Positions 29,801 through 38,736 of a DNA stretch of 64,000 nt are shown here, piece by piece. Each line of letters starts with the position of its first letter. The stretch's first letter is position 1. Where the stretch lies: NCBI RefSeq assembly GCF_032341175.1, contig NZ_CP135435.1, positions 3,348,001 to 3,412,000 of the forward strand. The letters run 5' to 3'. The position numbers and the translations under genes are program-made. The notes below the pieces were generated by a model. The model saw nothing but the letters and a program-made list of their open reading frames with translations. It was not told the origin of the DNA and made no database searches. The stretch comes from Bacillus sp. DTU_2020_1000418_1_SI_GHA_SEK_038 (GTDB lineage: Bacteria; Bacillota; Bacilli; Bacillales; Cytobacillaceae).

Positions 29801-30243
29801 GCTGCTTCGATTGCGTTTTCGTATTCATCAGTTGCTAAATAATGTTCAATTTCCCCCTCCACACCAGGACTAATTCCGATAAGACCTTCTGAATAGGCCT
29901 TGAGCCATTTTGCTGGAATCCCTTCAAGAGATTTCGTTTGAACAACACTTGTTATTTTTAATAGATTTTGAAAGCCAATCTGATTTTTTGCCAGGAGGAC
30001 AATTGGATAGGATAAAGAGGGCTTTAACTCACTAACAACATCAACCGTCAATCCCAATATCGGCTTAATCGATTGTTTTAAGCACTCCTTATAAAAGGCT
30101 ACAGCCCCATACATGACATTGCGGTCAGTCAATGCTAATGCTGAAAAGCCCTTTTGTCTTGCATCTTTGACGAGCTGCTCAACAGCTGCTGTGCTGGTCA
30201 ACAAACTATACGCACTATAGACATGAAGGTGAATAAATGACAA
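26881..30243 (-). CDS. dnaE: DNA polymerase III subunit alpha, DnaE type
   Basis: The second replicative polymerase of Firmicutes, extending primers before PolC takes over; it lacks proofreading. The 1120-residue protein has a PHP domain (1-200, opening SFIHLHVYSAYSLLTS), the catalytic palm with GPGRGSAAGSIVAY and the metal-binding PDIDIDFPDHRRDEV, finger and helix-hairpin regions, and an OB fold near 960-1060. The start is a TTG giving the family start M-SFIHLHV with AGGGTG 8 bases upstream; a GTG three codons earlier sits too near that site. It is divergent from ytrH. Confidence 0.96.
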   Translation of the reverse strand: MSFIHLHVYSAYSLLTSTAAVEQLVKDARQKGFSALALTDRNVMYGAVAFYKECLKQSIKPILGLTVDVVSELKPSLSYPIVLLAKNQIGFQNLLKITSVVQTKSLEGIPAKWLKAYSEGLIGISPGVEGEIEHYLATDEYENAIEAASIYKELFGESDFYLSFQNHGLAEETKIHPSLVRFSKETGIELAATNQVYYLSKEDAFAQECLMAIKNGEKLQDETREQLKNDEYYLKTAEEMAELLAEYPDALENTLKIADQCNVMIELNGQHLPKYPVEDNLSADELLEAVCLKGLNERYTNVSDEHKQRLAYELQIIKRMKFSDYFLIVWDFMRFSRENGILTGPGRGSAAGSIVAYVLYITDADPIEHKLLFERFLNPERISMPDIDIDFPDHRRDEVIKYVSQKYGELHVAQIITFGTLAAKAALRDVGRAFGLNPKELDSLSKRIPSKLGISLKDAYKESEPLRRFVSESSLNQRLFETALKLEGLPRHTSTHAAGVVISEKPLVNVIPIQNGHDGVYLTQYSMEHLEEIGLLKMDFLGLRNLSLIENILMSIQKKTGQRINIKAIPLDDSSTFELLSKGETTGIFQLESEGMRKVLKKLRPSSFEDIVAVNALYRPGPMENIPLFIDRKHGKQKVTYPHTDLIPILENTYGVIVYQEQIMQIAAKLAGFTLGEADLLRRAVSKKQKEVLDRERTHFVNGALKNGYDEKTANDIYDLIVRFANYGFNRSHAVAYSFISYQLAYLKTHFPLHFMAALLTSVIGNEEKISQYVRELKQMNLKILPPSINTSGYSFLVEKDAIRYSLAAIKGIGASALKEIFRSRKNKRFDDLFDFSIRVTAKAINRKILEALVHSGSFDEFGQDRAVLLASLDPAVEHANLLKIEDEQIDFFSEGDFFPKPKYTQVDPIRSEDKLAFEKEVLGVYLSDHPVAAYEIHLPMLNAFQLYQLQGSTNRVRAVVYLANVKKIRTKKNLAMAFLTISDQTDEMEAVVFPDTYSKFSVFLKQGNILFIEGKLEEKDGKRQFIVQACDEVHAAIEREEKKDPVLYLKITKENENPDTLHYLKKLFNENEGKVQIILYYESTKKRIRLGEEDLVNPTEEFIIKLKGILGDQHVILKK

Positions 30244-30354
30244 TTTGTTCACACCCTTAATTCTTCTCTTCTTATATTATAGGACTGTTCATGGAAAAAG
30301 GAAAATACGTTCTTTTTTTATAAGATCTAATAAAAATTTATAGTAGAGGATTAA

Positions 30355-30383
30355 ACATATTTCAGAAAGTTTGTCCATAGAAT
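30355..30383 (+). promoter_or_regulatory. Candidate sigma-E promoter of ytrHI
   Basis: ACATATT, 14 bases, CATAGAAT. The sigma-E consensus is KMATATT-N14-CATACANT, so each box has one mismatch and spacing is exact. Mother-cell expression fits the sporulation role of ytrH and ytrI. Confidence 0.55.
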
Positions 30384-30459
30384 GGTAGAAAACGTATTGA
30401 TTTTAGCTGAGATAAGAAAGGCGTAAGCACCTTTATTTCAGCGGTAAGGAAGGATGATT

Positions 30460-30792
30460 ATGAAAATCCAGCCCTATTTCGCAACATTATTTGATAGTTA
30501 TTTTATTGCTCTCGGGGTAGTCATTGGCGGTTCGATTATTGGGAGCTTTTCAGCGTTTCTTACAGGAAAGCCACCTTTAACAGAAGCTTATCGAATCTCT
30601 AACATTATTAGAATTTGGGCAATTATTGCAGCAATTGGCGGAACATTTGATACCCTTTATAGCTTTGAAAAAGGTGTATTAGATGGTCAAACAAAAGATT
30701 TATTCAAACAATTCTTATTAATTCTTTCTGCTTTTGGAGGAGCTCAAACTGGTGCTATGCTTATCATCTGGCTAACTAAGGAGCATATATAA
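30460..30792 (+). CDS. ytrH: Sporulation protein YtrH
   Basis: A 110-residue membrane protein of the YtrH family, needed for efficient sporulation in relatives. Three hydrophobic helices are seen (about 12-33, 45-65 and 83-106), the first containing the glycine-rich GVVIGGSIIGS. The ATG chosen is 6 bases after AAGGAAGG; an ATG two codons earlier directly abuts that site. It overlaps ytrI by one base (TAATG), so the two are co-translated. A sigma-E-like promoter stands upstream. Confidence 0.88.
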   Translation: MKIQPYFATLFDSYFIALGVVIGGSIIGSFSAFLTGKPPLTEAYRISNIIRIWAIIAAIGGTFDTLYSFEKGVLDGQTKDLFKQFLLILSAFGGAQTGAMLIIWLTKEHI

Positions 30793-31292
30793 TGAGGATT
30801 CCACCGTACTTTTCTAGACCAGTCTGGCAGCGCTTCTTTGCTGGAATGGCCATAGGTGGAATAGTCAGCTGGTTTATTTTTCTATATATATTTGGCGAAT
30901 GGAATGAGAAATACAGCAAGGAAATACAAAAGCAAAGAGAAGATATTGCTGATCTAACAAATGATATAAAAATCTGGCAGGAAGACTACAAAGAACTAAA
31001 TAAATTAAATAGTCAAAAGCTTATCGTTCAAGATATTAAAGTAAAAATCCAAAACAGCGATAAATATAAACTAGATTCATTTAGTGTTTTTGAAATTGAA
31101 GATGAAATAATTGAAGATATTAAAATGATGAAGGCAAAGGATATTGAAACCATTTATAAAAGCAGTGATTTAATCAAAAAAATTATTGAGAATAAGGTTT
31201 TTAAAGTGAACGAAAAGCGTTATCGTGTTGAAATTAGACAAATGGTGATCTATACAACCTTATCTATTAAAGTGGATATTAAGCTTGATTAA
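30792..31292 (+). CDS. ytrI: Sporulation membrane protein YtrI
   Basis: A 166-residue protein with one N-terminal membrane span (about 15-35, AGMAIGGIVSWFIFLYIFG), then a coiled-coil segment rich in Glu and Lys (about 38-70) and a C-terminal domain of unknown fold. It is paired with ytrH throughout Bacillaceae and was linked to sporulation. A GGAG site lies inside the end of ytrH. Function at molecular level unknown. Confidence 0.88.
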   Translation: MRIPPYFSRPVWQRFFAGMAIGGIVSWFIFLYIFGEWNEKYSKEIQKQREDIADLTNDIKIWQEDYKELNKLNSQKLIVQDIKVKIQNSDKYKLDSFSVFEIEDEIIEDIKMMKAKDIETIYKSSDLIKKIIENKVFKVNEKRYRVEIRQMVIYTTLSIKVDIKLD

Positions 31293-31300
31293 TAAATTTC

Positions 31301-31350
31301 AAGGGTCAGATCCTTCTTGCAAAATCATTTGCATATGGGAGCTGACCCTT
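31301..31350. terminator. Terminator between ytrI and nrnA
   Basis: AAGGGTCAG / CTGACCCTT arms with a long loop that itself has a small GCAAA / TTTGC pairing, followed by TTTTCTT on the plus strand. It serves ytrI and possibly the convergent nrnA. Confidence 0.7.
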
Positions 31351-31367
31351 TTCTTGCTATTTGCCTT

Positions 31368-32303
31368 CTAGCCCATACATGCTTCTTCTAAGTCCTTGAT
31401 AACCAGATCCATATCATTCCAAGAGTAGATCGAGGCTCCTGCGGCAAGCGGATGTCCTCCTCCATTGTAATTTCTGGCAATATCATTAATGATTGGACCT
31501 TTTGAACGGAGGCGAACTCTTATTTGGTCCTCCTCCTCGATAAAGAACACCCATGCCTTAATGCCTTTAATAGACCCTAGAGCCCCTACTAGAAGCGAGG
31601 CCTCTGATGCCTTTACTTGAAATTCCTCTAATAATTCCTTTTTTAGAACCATTGAAACAGCACCATGTTTTTTCACTTCAAAGTTTTGAAGAACGTATCC
31701 ATTTAACTTAACAACATTTGGCGATAATTCATACATTTTGTCAAACAACTCTGGCCGTGAAAAATTGTAGTGAATAAGCTCACCAGCATAGGCAAAGGTT
31801 TTATCTGATGTGCTCGGGAAGAGAAAGCGTCCTGTATCCCCTACAATTCCTGCGAATAATAATCTAGCTGCTTCATCAGACATTTTTAAGCCCTTATCCT
31901 TGCCAAAAAGGTAAAATTCATAAATCATTTCACTGACTGAGCTGGCATCTGTATCTATCCACATCATGTCCCCATACGGGTCAACATTTGGATGATGGTC
32001 AATTTTTATTAATTTATCCCCTAAGTGGTATCTGTCATCACAAATCCGTTCGGCATTTGCCGTATCACAAACAATGACTAAAGCCCCTTCATATGCATCA
32101 TTTGGGATATCATCGAGTCTCCGAAGATAGTAGAGAGTTTCTTCTTCTCTTCCAACGGTATAAATTGTCTTTTCGGGAAATGATGCTTTTAGAATTTCAG
32201 CTAGGCCTCCCTGAGATCCATATGCGTCTGGATCTGGACGAACATGTCTATGGATGATAATGGTTTCATATTCTATTATCGTGTTTAATATTTTCTCTTT
32301 CAT
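31368..32303 (-). CDS. nrnA: Bifunctional oligoribonuclease / PAP phosphatase NrnA
   Basis: Degrades nanoRNAs and dephosphorylates 3'-phosphoadenosine 5'-phosphate. The 311-residue DHH-family protein shows the metal motifs RPDPDAYGSQ (about 21-30), VCDTANAER, KIDHHPNVDPYGD, and the C-terminal DHHA1 glycine motif NGGGHPLAAGA. The ATG is supported by AAAGGAG; the frame upstream adds 7 residues. The B. subtilis counterpart is ytqI, in the same position next to ytrI and ytpI. Confidence 0.95.
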   Translation of the reverse strand: MKEKILNTIIEYETIIIHRHVRPDPDAYGSQGGLAEILKASFPEKTIYTVGREEETLYYLRRLDDIPNDAYEGALVIVCDTANAERICDDRYHLGDKLIKIDHHPNVDPYGDMMWIDTDASSVSEMIYEFYLFGKDKGLKMSDEAARLLFAGIVGDTGRFLFPSTSDKTFAYAGELIHYNFSRPELFDKMYELSPNVVKLNGYVLQNFEVKKHGAVSMVLKKELLEEFQVKASEASLLVGALGSIKGIKAWVFFIEEEDQIRVRLRSKGPIINDIARNYNGGGHPLAAGASIYSWNDMDLVIKDLEEACMG

Positions 32304-32436
32304 TGTCTGCTCCTTTATGATCATCTAATTTTATTTTACTCCTTATAATAAAGAAAAAAGAGCATGCTCTGGCATTTTTTCTGATAAAAAGTTAAAATAG
32401 CTTCAGAGTAATGAAAAAATGGAGGTTTAATTAAAC

Positions 32437-32730
32437 ATGCCAGCGTTAGTTATATTAATTACAATCGCACTTTCATTTTATCTATATTACAAAGTAAAAT
32501 TTGTTCGCTGTAAGAAACCAGCTGAGAAAAAGTGGATATCTTCTAAATCTAGTATGGCTTTAGGTGTTTTTATCGGACTGTATGGATTAAACCAGTTTTT
32601 CCTAAATGGAAATACAATTACTTATATTGTCGGTGGAGTCTTTTTTCTACTAGGTGTCTTTACTATTTTTAGCGGCCTCAAAGCCTATAAATATTATTTG
32701 CCGATTGCCGCGAATGAAGCTAAAGAATAA
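32437..32730 (+). CDS. ytpI: YtpI family membrane protein
   Basis: A 97-residue protein with three hydrophobic helices (about 2-18, 36-56 and 62-82) and charged loops such as RCKKPAEKKW. It matches YtpI of Bacillus in size, topology and position between nrnA and ytoI. No function is known. The ATG has GGAGG upstream. A good terminator follows. Confidence 0.82.
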   Translation: MPALVILITIALSFYLYYKVKFVRCKKPAEKKWISSKSSMALGVFIGLYGLNQFFLNGNTITYIVGGVFFLLGVFTIFSGLKAYKYYLPIAANEAKE

Positions 32731-32739
32731 AGTTTTTTT

Positions 32740-32766
32740 AAAGCCGCTCCTTAATGGAACGGCTTT
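32740..32766 (+). terminator. Terminator downstream of ytpI
   Basis: AAAGCCGCTCC / GGAACGGCTTT stem with one internal mismatch and a 5-base loop, then TTCTTC on the plus strand. Confidence 0.75.
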
Positions 32767-32773
32767 CTTCTTT

Positions 32774-32857
32774 GTCTAGCTCCACAGGGAAGGCTTCGGC
32801 AGCATAAACTTCGCACGACTAAACGCTAGCTTTTAGGAAGAGCGCCTATCCGCTTTT
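32774..32857. repeat. Dispersed hairpin repeat, short variant (copy D)
   Basis: It shares only the edges with copies A-C: GTCTAGCTCCA at the left and GCGCCTATCCGCTTTT at the right. The interior differs (AGGCTTCGGCAGC and TTCGCACGAC). It lies between the ytpI terminator and the ytoI stop. Confidence 0.6.
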
Positions 32858-32861
32858 CAAG

Positions 32862-34178
32862 TTATCTCTCAATCAATTGGCACATCATCATGGCCTTCCC
32901 AACGAGAACACCCTCATTGTAGACTTCCACATCAACTTTCCCGAATTTTCGTCCAACTTCTAGTACACGTGGATAAATCTCTAGCATACTCTCAATTTGT
33001 ACGGGTTTAAGGAAATAAATAGTCATATTCTCTACAACTAAGTCACCTTTTTTATAATTCCTCAGCACTCGATTGGCCGCTTCTGAAACGATAGTTGTAA
33101 ACACCCCATAAGAAATGGTACCGAGATGATTGGTCATCTGCGGTGTAACTTCGCAGCGGTACACATCTTCTCCTTTTGTCTTCCCCCTCATTAGCACAAG
33201 TTGATTGGTAACAATATCATCAATCGTTTCACCGACTTGGGGCTGACGCTGAATCATTTGGAGTGCCTTTAACACATCTTGTCTGGTAATGATGCCCTCC
33301 AGCCGATTCGAATCATCAACTACCGGGAGGACTTCAATTCCTTCCCAAACCATCATATGTGAGGAGGAAGCGACACTTGTTTGCTTCCCGACAGTCATTG
33401 GGTTTTTGGTCATTAGCTTATCAATAGGAGTTTCAGGGTCATGCCCCATAATATCCTTAGATGTAACCATACCAAGTACCTTTAAATTTCTATCGACTAC
33501 TGGGAACCGCCCATGATTGGTTTCTTTATTATAATTCAGCCAATCTGAAACTTTATCAGTTGGTTTGAGGTATACCGTTTTTTCAAGAGGGGTTAATATA
33601 TCCTCTACAAGAACAATCTCCTTTTTAATCAGCTGATCGTAAATAGCCCGGTTAATCATTGTTGCTACAGTAAATGTATCATAGCTGCTTGAAATGATCG
33701 GGAGCTGTAATTGATCAGCGAGCTTTTTTACATGTTCTTCGGTATCAAAACCGCCAGTAATGAGTACAGCTGCACCTGCCTTAAGGGCAGATTCATGTAT
33801 TTGCGTTCGATTTCCAACAATAAGCAGACTGCCTGCATCAGTGTACCGCATCACGGCATCTAGTTTCATGGCCCCGATTACAAATTTACTCAATGTTTTA
33901 TGCAAACCGTCTCTTCCGCCTAACACTTGACCGTCAACAATATTAACGACCTCAGCAAAAGTGAGCTTTTCAATGTTCTCTTTCTTCTTCCGCTCTATTC
34001 GAATCGTACCAACCCGTTCAATCGTACTAACATACCCTTTGTTCTCTGCATCCTTAATAGCCCGGTAAGCTGTCCCTTCACTGACACTTAATGCCTTGGC
34101 GATTTGTCTAACTGATATTTTTTCCCCGACAGGCAATTCATCGATATATTGCAAAATTTGTTCATGCTTTGTAGCCAA
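32862..34178 (-). CDS. ytoI: YtoI: HTH, DRTGG, CBS and hotdog domain protein
   Basis: A 438-residue multidomain protein of unknown function. In order: a winged-helix DNA-binding segment (about 1-60, ISVRQIAKALSVSEGTAYRAI), a DRTGG domain (about 70-190), two CBS motifs (about 195-310, with GRFPVVDRNLKVLGMVTSKDI and GIEVLPVVDDSNRLEGIITRQDV), and a C-terminal hotdog thioesterase-like domain (about 320-435). The combination suggests a regulator sensing an adenine nucleotide and an acyl thioester. The start is a TTG giving MATKHEQIL, as in B. subtilis, with AGGGTG upstream; a GTG three codons earlier is too close to it. Confidence 0.88.
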   Translation of the reverse strand: MATKHEQILQYIDELPVGEKISVRQIAKALSVSEGTAYRAIKDAENKGYVSTIERVGTIRIERKKKENIEKLTFAEVVNIVDGQVLGGRDGLHKTLSKFVIGAMKLDAVMRYTDAGSLLIVGNRTQIHESALKAGAAVLITGGFDTEEHVKKLADQLQLPIISSSYDTFTVATMINRAIYDQLIKKEIVLVEDILTPLEKTVYLKPTDKVSDWLNYNKETNHGRFPVVDRNLKVLGMVTSKDIMGHDPETPIDKLMTKNPMTVGKQTSVASSSHMMVWEGIEVLPVVDDSNRLEGIITRQDVLKALQMIQRQPQVGETIDDIVTNQLVLMRGKTKGEDVYRCEVTPQMTNHLGTISYGVFTTIVSEAANRVLRNYKKGDLVVENMTIYFLKPVQIESMLEIYPRVLEVGRKFGKVDVEVYNEGVLVGKAMMMCQLIER

Positions 34179-34277
34179 GACGTTCACCCTTTTTCTATAA
34201 TTCCTATATCTTCATTATAAGGTTAAAAACGCCTTTATTTCAATTCGATGTGACGAACGACCTAAATATTCTTAATA

Positions 34278-34520
34278 TTATCGATGGTAAGCTCTTGATC
34301 TCTTTCTTTCTTCTACTTGTATACTAGATCTTGAAACTGCTTTCTTAGGTGAGTATAGCAGTGCTGTTAAATTTCCGGCAACGACAATAAGTGCAAAGGC
34401 TAGCCAGGTAATGGCAAATATACCTTCTAAACCATCGCTGAAAATGTTTAGTCTTGGTAACGCAAAATAAAGAAAGAACCCACACAAGAGCAGACATAAT
34501 AAATATCGATTTTTTTTCAT
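34278..34520 (-). CDS. Hypothetical small membrane protein
   Basis: Not recognised. The 80-residue product has two hydrophobic segments (about 5-20 and 31-55) and a basic C-terminal tail ending RKRSRAYHR. The ATG follows GGAGGGAAA at good spacing; the frame upstream adds 8 residues. It lies alone between ytoI and ytkL in the same direction. The strong ribosome binding site and membrane pattern support a real gene. Confidence 0.65.
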   Translation of the reverse strand: MKKNRYLLCLLLCGFFLYFALPRLNIFSDGLEGIFAITWLAFALIVVAGNLTALLYSPKKAVSRSSIQVEERKRSRAYHR

Positions 34521-34657
34521 TTCTATTTCCCTCCTAATGATCATTCTTCATTTAAATGTATGCGGACATGCTTGGAAAATGTATGGATTTCTTTTGCTTT
34601 GGAAGGGGGATATAGTGAAAAACATTAACACCTTTTATGCGAGCGACTATAAAAAAA

Positions 34658-34683
34658 CAGCGCAGCTTAAATCAGCTGCACTG
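34658..34683 (-). terminator. Terminator downstream of ytkL
   Basis: CAGCGCAGCT / AGCTGCACTG stem with one mismatch and a 6-base loop, followed on the minus strand by seven T residues. Confidence 0.85.
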
Positions 34684-34687
34684 CTTT

Positions 34688-35368
34688 TTACAATTGAATC
34701 GAATCTCCCGCCTGAAGTACCTGAACAACACCTGGTTCAACCATTTCCGCAAATTTATATGGGTCCTGCTTTATAGGCGGGAACGTATTATAGTGTATCG
34801 GTACAACTTTCTTGGCACTCAACAAGCCCGCTGCATAGGCTGCGTCCTCTGGCCCCATAGTAAAATTATCTCCAATTGGCAAAAAGGCAAGATCAATCGG
34901 GTGGCGGTCACCTATTAATTTCATATCGGAGAATAGACCTGTATCGCCTGCGTGATAAATCGTTTTATTTTCAATAGTTATAAGTACTCCCGCTGGCATA
35001 CCTAAATAAATGATTTCATTGTTATCTGTCTCTAGTCCAGTTCCGTGAAAAGCAGGTGTCAACTTTACCTTTCCAAAATCAAACTGATAAGCTCCACCTA
35101 TACTCATTCCGTGAGTATTCACACCTTGCCAGCTTAAATAGGTTGCAAGCTCAAAGTTGGCAATAACGAGAGCATCATGCTTTTTGGCCAGTTCCACAGT
35201 ATCTCCAAGGTGATCTCCATGTCCATGGGTCACAACAATGACGTCAGGCTTAACATCATCCACCTTTAAATCTGTTAATTCGTTTCCTGTTATAAATGGA
35301 TCTATGAGAATTGTTTTCCCTTGTGATTCAATTTTCACAACAGAATGTCCATGAAATGATACTTTCAT
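34688..35368 (-). CDS. ytkL: Metallo-beta-lactamase-fold hydrolase YtkL (UPF0173)
   Basis: A 226-residue metal-dependent hydrolase. The signature [12 protein letters not shown] (about 54-65) gives the metal-binding His and Asp ligands, with further ligands in [14 protein letters not shown] and a late His in [10 protein letters not shown]. Its substrate is not known. The ATG after GGGGAAGAG gives [10 protein letters not shown], the family start; the open frame continues 14 codons upstream. It is divergent from the peptidase gene. Confidence 0.9.
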   Translation of the reverse strand: MKVSFHGHSVVKIESQGKTILIDPFITGNELTDLKVDDVKPDVIVVTHGHGDHLGDTVELAKKHDALVIANFELATYLSWQGVNTHGMSIGGAYQFDFGKVKLTPAFHGTGLETDNNEIIYLGMPAGVLITIENKTIYHAGDTGLFSDMKLIGDRHPIDLAFLPIGDNFTMGPEDAAYAAGLLSAKKVVPIHYNTFPPIKQDPYKFAEMVEPGVVQVLQAGDSIQL

Positions 35369-35538
35369 TTCTCTTCCCCTTTCTACTATTTCGTTATGTA
35401 AATGATTCAACGAATGTTTCCATTTTCCTTCTTCCTATACACTACCCTATTTTGAAGTCTTCTAAAAGTTTACTTTTACCCATTAAGTTGCTAATCTTTT
35501 AATATTAGCTAATTGCTTTAATTACAAGGAGGATAATC

Positions 35539-36636
35539 ATGAATAGCAGATTACAGAAATTATCCAGCTGGATGAAAGAAAATAATGTACAGGTTTGCTT
35601 TGTGACTTCACCTGAAAATGTTTTTTATTTTAGCGGTTTTTTAAGTGACCCTCATGAACGCCTTTTGGGATTAGCCGTTTTTCAAGAAGAAGAGCCTTTT
35701 CTCGTTTGCCCTGCATTGGATAAAACTGATGCAAAAAATGCAGGCTGGAGCAATGAGATTATTTCTTACAGTGATATTGAAAATCCGTGGGAAATGATAC
35801 ATAAAGCAATTTTTAGCCGCGTGAAAACGGTTGAGAATATAGCTGTCGAAAAAGAACATATGAATGTTGAACGCTTTGAAATTCTTACTGGAATGTTTAA
35901 TGGAGCACGATTTACTTCCGCAGAGGAAAAGTTAAGAAAGCTTCGGATGGTGAAAGATGAAAAAGAGTTGAGCATTATTCGCGAAGCTTGTGCATTGGCA
36001 GATTATGCGGTTGAAGTGGGATGTGCTGAAATACAAGAAGGGAAATCAGAATTAGAGATCATTGCAGCAATTGAATTTGCCTTAAAGAAAAAAGGCGTTA
36101 CCCAAATGTCCTTCTCTACGATGGTATTAACTGGAGTAAATGCAGCTTCTCCCCACGGAACTCCAGGATTAACGAAAATTAAAAAGGGAGATTTCGTCCT
36201 TTTTGATTTAGGCGTAGTTGTGGATGGCTATTGCTCAGATATAACTAGAACTGTTGCTTACGGAGATATCAATGATAAGCAAAGAGAGATTTATGATACG
36301 GTTTTAAAGGCACAGCTGGCTGCGGTTGAAGCAAGTAAGCCTGGGGTTCCGTGCTCCGAAGTTGATTTAACAGCCAGAAAGATTATTGCTGAAGCTGGTT
36401 ACGGCGAATATTTTCCACATCGACTAGGACATGGCCTGGGGATCAGCGTCCATGAATATCCTTCCTTAACCGAGACAAATCCGCTTCTGCTAGAAGAAGG
36501 AATGGTTTATACAATTGAGCCTGGCATCTATGTTCCTGATGTTGCTGGGGTTAGAATTGAAGATGATATTTTTGTGACAGCTAACGGGGTAGAAATTTTA
36601 ACAAAATTCCCGAAAGAACTGCAGATAATTAGATAA
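35539..36636 (+). CDS. M24 family Xaa-Pro peptidase
   Basis: A metallopeptidase cleaving X-Pro peptides. The 365-residue protein has a creatinase-type N domain (1-130, SWMKENNVQVCFVTSPENVFYFSGF) and a pita-bread catalytic domain with metal ligands in FDLGVVVDGYCSDITRTVAYG, HRLGHGLGISVHE, and YTIEPGIYVP with the final Glu in VRIEDD. It resembles YkvY and PepQ of Bacillus; the exact dipeptidase or aminopeptidase label is uncertain. A GGAGG site precedes the ATG. Confidence 0.92.
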   Translation: MNSRLQKLSSWMKENNVQVCFVTSPENVFYFSGFLSDPHERLLGLAVFQEEEPFLVCPALDKTDAKNAGWSNEIISYSDIENPWEMIHKAIFSRVKTVENIAVEKEHMNVERFEILTGMFNGARFTSAEEKLRKLRMVKDEKELSIIREACALADYAVEVGCAEIQEGKSELEIIAAIEFALKKKGVTQMSFSTMVLTGVNAASPHGTPGLTKIKKGDFVLFDLGVVVDGYCSDITRTVAYGDINDKQREIYDTVLKAQLAAVEASKPGVPCSEVDLTARKIIAEAGYGEYFPHRLGHGLGISVHEYPSLTETNPLLLEEGMVYTIEPGIYVPDVAGVRIEDDIFVTANGVEILTKFPKELQIIR

Positions 36637-36649
36637 GAGTACTAAAAAA

Positions 36650-36667
36650 GCTGTCACTTATGACAGC
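36650..36667. terminator. Bidirectional terminator between the M24 peptidase gene and ptsI
   Basis: GCTGTCA / TGACAGC stem with a 4-base loop; TTTTT follows on the plus strand and TTTTTTA on the minus strand, serving both convergent genes. Confidence 0.85.
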
Positions 36668-36704
36668 CTTTTTAGTTTATTATATAGAGAGAGGGCAGAT
36701 TATT

Positions 36705-38423
36705 TTAAACGAATGAGTTTTTTATATAATGATATACTTCATCTGCTGTGGACATGGAAAGAATGAATTTGATATGGTTTTCAATGACAGATTTTGATAG
36801 CCTGCTTATTTGAGAGCGTGCCTTCAAGATAGATGCTGCACTCATTGAAAATTCATCTAATCCTAGAGCAAGCAAGATAGGAATGGCGATTTCGTCTCCT
36901 GCCATTTCTCCGCACATCCCTACCCATTTTCCATCCTTATGTGCAGCATCAATCACATTTTTAACTAGTCGAAGAATAGCTGGGTTATATGGCTGGTACA
37001 AATAAGAAACGCGCTCGTTCATACGGTCTGCTGCCATGGTATATTGAATTAAATCATTTGTTCCAATAGAAAAAAAGTCTACTTCTTTTGCGAAAAGGTC
37101 CGCCATTACTGCTGTTGATGGAACTTCCACCATCATCCCTACTTCGATATTGTTAGAAACCTCTACACCTTTTCTAACAAGCTTCATTTTTTCATCTAAT
37201 AATATAGCTTTTGCTTGCCGGAACTCTTCTAGGGTTGCGATCATCGGGAACATGATTTTTAAGTTTCCGTAAATGCTCGCACGCAAGAGGGCCTTTAATT
37301 GCGTTCGAAAAATGTCTTGGGCTTCTAAACATAAGCGAATCGCTCTAAATCCTAAGAACGGATTTATTTCTTTCGGCATTTCAAGATATGGCAGCTCCTT
37401 ATCTCCGCCAATATCTAATGTACGAACAACTACAGACTTTCCATTCATCGAATGTAAAACAGCTTTATAGGCTTGGAATTGTTCTTCTTCTGTTGGAAGT
37501 GTTTCACGCCCCATGTATAGGAACTCAGTGCGATATAATCCAATCGCTTCAGCACCATTTTCCAACACCGCACTTATATCATCAGGGGTTCCGATATTTG
37601 CCCCAAGCTTTACATACTGACCACATGCGGTCACGGTTTGCTTATGAACAAGCTTTGCCCATTCTCCTTTTTGTAACTCGCAGGCAGCTTTTTTCTCTTG
37701 GTAAGACTCTACTATTTCCGTACTTGGGTTGATAATGACTTTTCCATTAAAGCCGTCTACAATTAGCATATCACCATTTTTGATCGTTTCTGTAATTGTT
37801 TTTGTCCCTACGACTGCGGGAATTTCGAGTGATCGAGCCATAATCGCCGAATGCGATGTTCGGCCTCCAATATTTGTCGAAAACCCTTTAACAAATTGTC
37901 TATTTAACTGTGCAGTATCGGACGGTGTTAAGTCATCAGCAATGACAATCACTTCTTCCGCAATTAAGCTTGGATCTGAAACACTCACATTTAATAAATG
38001 GGAAAGGACGCGTTTAGTTACATCACGAATATCCGTTGCACGCTCTTTCATATACTCATTATCCATAGCTTCAAACATACTAATAAACATCATTGCTACT
38101 TGATTTAAGGCATATTCTGCGTTTAATTGTTCATCAGTTATTTTTTCTTTAATCGGATTCAAGAGCTCAGGGTCATTTAACACGAGAAGGTGGGCTTCAA
38201 AAATTGCTGCTTCTTCCTCGCCTATTTCATAACGAGTATGTTCTTTAATTCTCTTAAGCTCTTCTTTTGATTTTTTAAGAGCTTGCTCAAAACGTAATAC
38301 CTCTGCATCCGTATTTGATATTACATTTTTCTCTATCGTTAATTCAAGTTTTTCTAGCAGAAATGCTTTTCCAATGGCAATACCGTTTGATGCGGCTATA
38401 CCAGGTATCTCGTTAGTGATCAT
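36705..38423 (-). CDS. ptsI: PTS phosphoenolpyruvate-protein phosphotransferase (Enzyme I)
   Basis: Takes phosphate from PEP and passes it to HPr. The 572-residue chain has an HPr-binding helical N domain, phospho-His191 in [11 protein letters not shown], and a PEP-binding barrel with [19 protein letters not shown] and the catalytic Cys in MCGEMAGD (about 504). Its ATG overlaps the ptsH stop by 4 bases. It ends a fruR-fruK-fruA-ptsH-ptsI series, rather than following ptsG as in B. subtilis. Whether another ptsI exists elsewhere cannot be told here. Confidence 0.96.
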   Translation of the reverse strand: MITNEIPGIAASNGIAIGKAFLLEKLELTIEKNVISNTDAEVLRFEQALKKSKEELKRIKEHTRYEIGEEEAAIFEAHLLVLNDPELLNPIKEKITDEQLNAEYALNQVAMMFISMFEAMDNEYMKERATDIRDVTKRVLSHLLNVSVSDPSLIAEEVIVIADDLTPSDTAQLNRQFVKGFSTNIGGRTSHSAIMARSLEIPAVVGTKTITETIKNGDMLIVDGFNGKVIINPSTEIVESYQEKKAACELQKGEWAKLVHKQTVTACGQYVKLGANIGTPDDISAVLENGAEAIGLYRTEFLYMGRETLPTEEEQFQAYKAVLHSMNGKSVVVRTLDIGGDKELPYLEMPKEINPFLGFRAIRLCLEAQDIFRTQLKALLRASIYGNLKIMFPMIATLEEFRQAKAILLDEKMKLVRKGVEVSNNIEVGMMVEVPSTAVMADLFAKEVDFFSIGTNDLIQYTMAADRMNERVSYLYQPYNPAILRLVKNVIDAAHKDGKWVGMCGEMAGDEIAIPILLALGLDEFSMSAASILKARSQISRLSKSVIENHIKFILSMSTADEVYHYIKNSFV

Positions 38424-38686
38424 TCTGCCAAACCTTCTTTTAGAATAACAGCTTCTATCATATTTACTGCTTCAACTTCATCTGAACCATCCGCTGTAAT
38501 TTTGATTGCAGCATTTTTAGGAATTCCTAAAGACAGGACCCCCATAATAGATTTTAAGTTTATTGCTTTTCCCTTATACTCTATCTTGATATTAGCAGCG
38601 AATTTGCTAGCTGTTTGTACTAATACGGTTGCCGGTCTTGCATGAATGCCTGCATCTGCTGCAATAATAAAATTTTTCTCGGTCAT
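38420..38686 (-). CDS. ptsH: Phosphocarrier protein HPr
   Basis: Small phosphocarrier of the sugar PTS and co-effector of CcpA. The 88-residue protein shows phospho-His15 in GIHARPAT and the regulatory Ser46 in KSIMGVLS, so it could be phosphorylated both by Enzyme I and by HPr kinase and is HPr rather than Crh. It lies 50 bases downstream of fruA and overlaps ptsI by 4 bases. Confidence 0.95.
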   Translation of the reverse strand: MTEKNFIIAADAGIHARPATVLVQTASKFAANIKIEYKGKAINLKSIMGVLSLGIPKNAAIKITADGSDEVEAVNMIEAVILKEGLAE

Positions 38687-38736
38687 GTTTATAACAACTC
38701 CTTTAATGTATATCGTGAAGCTATTTTTGTAATATA

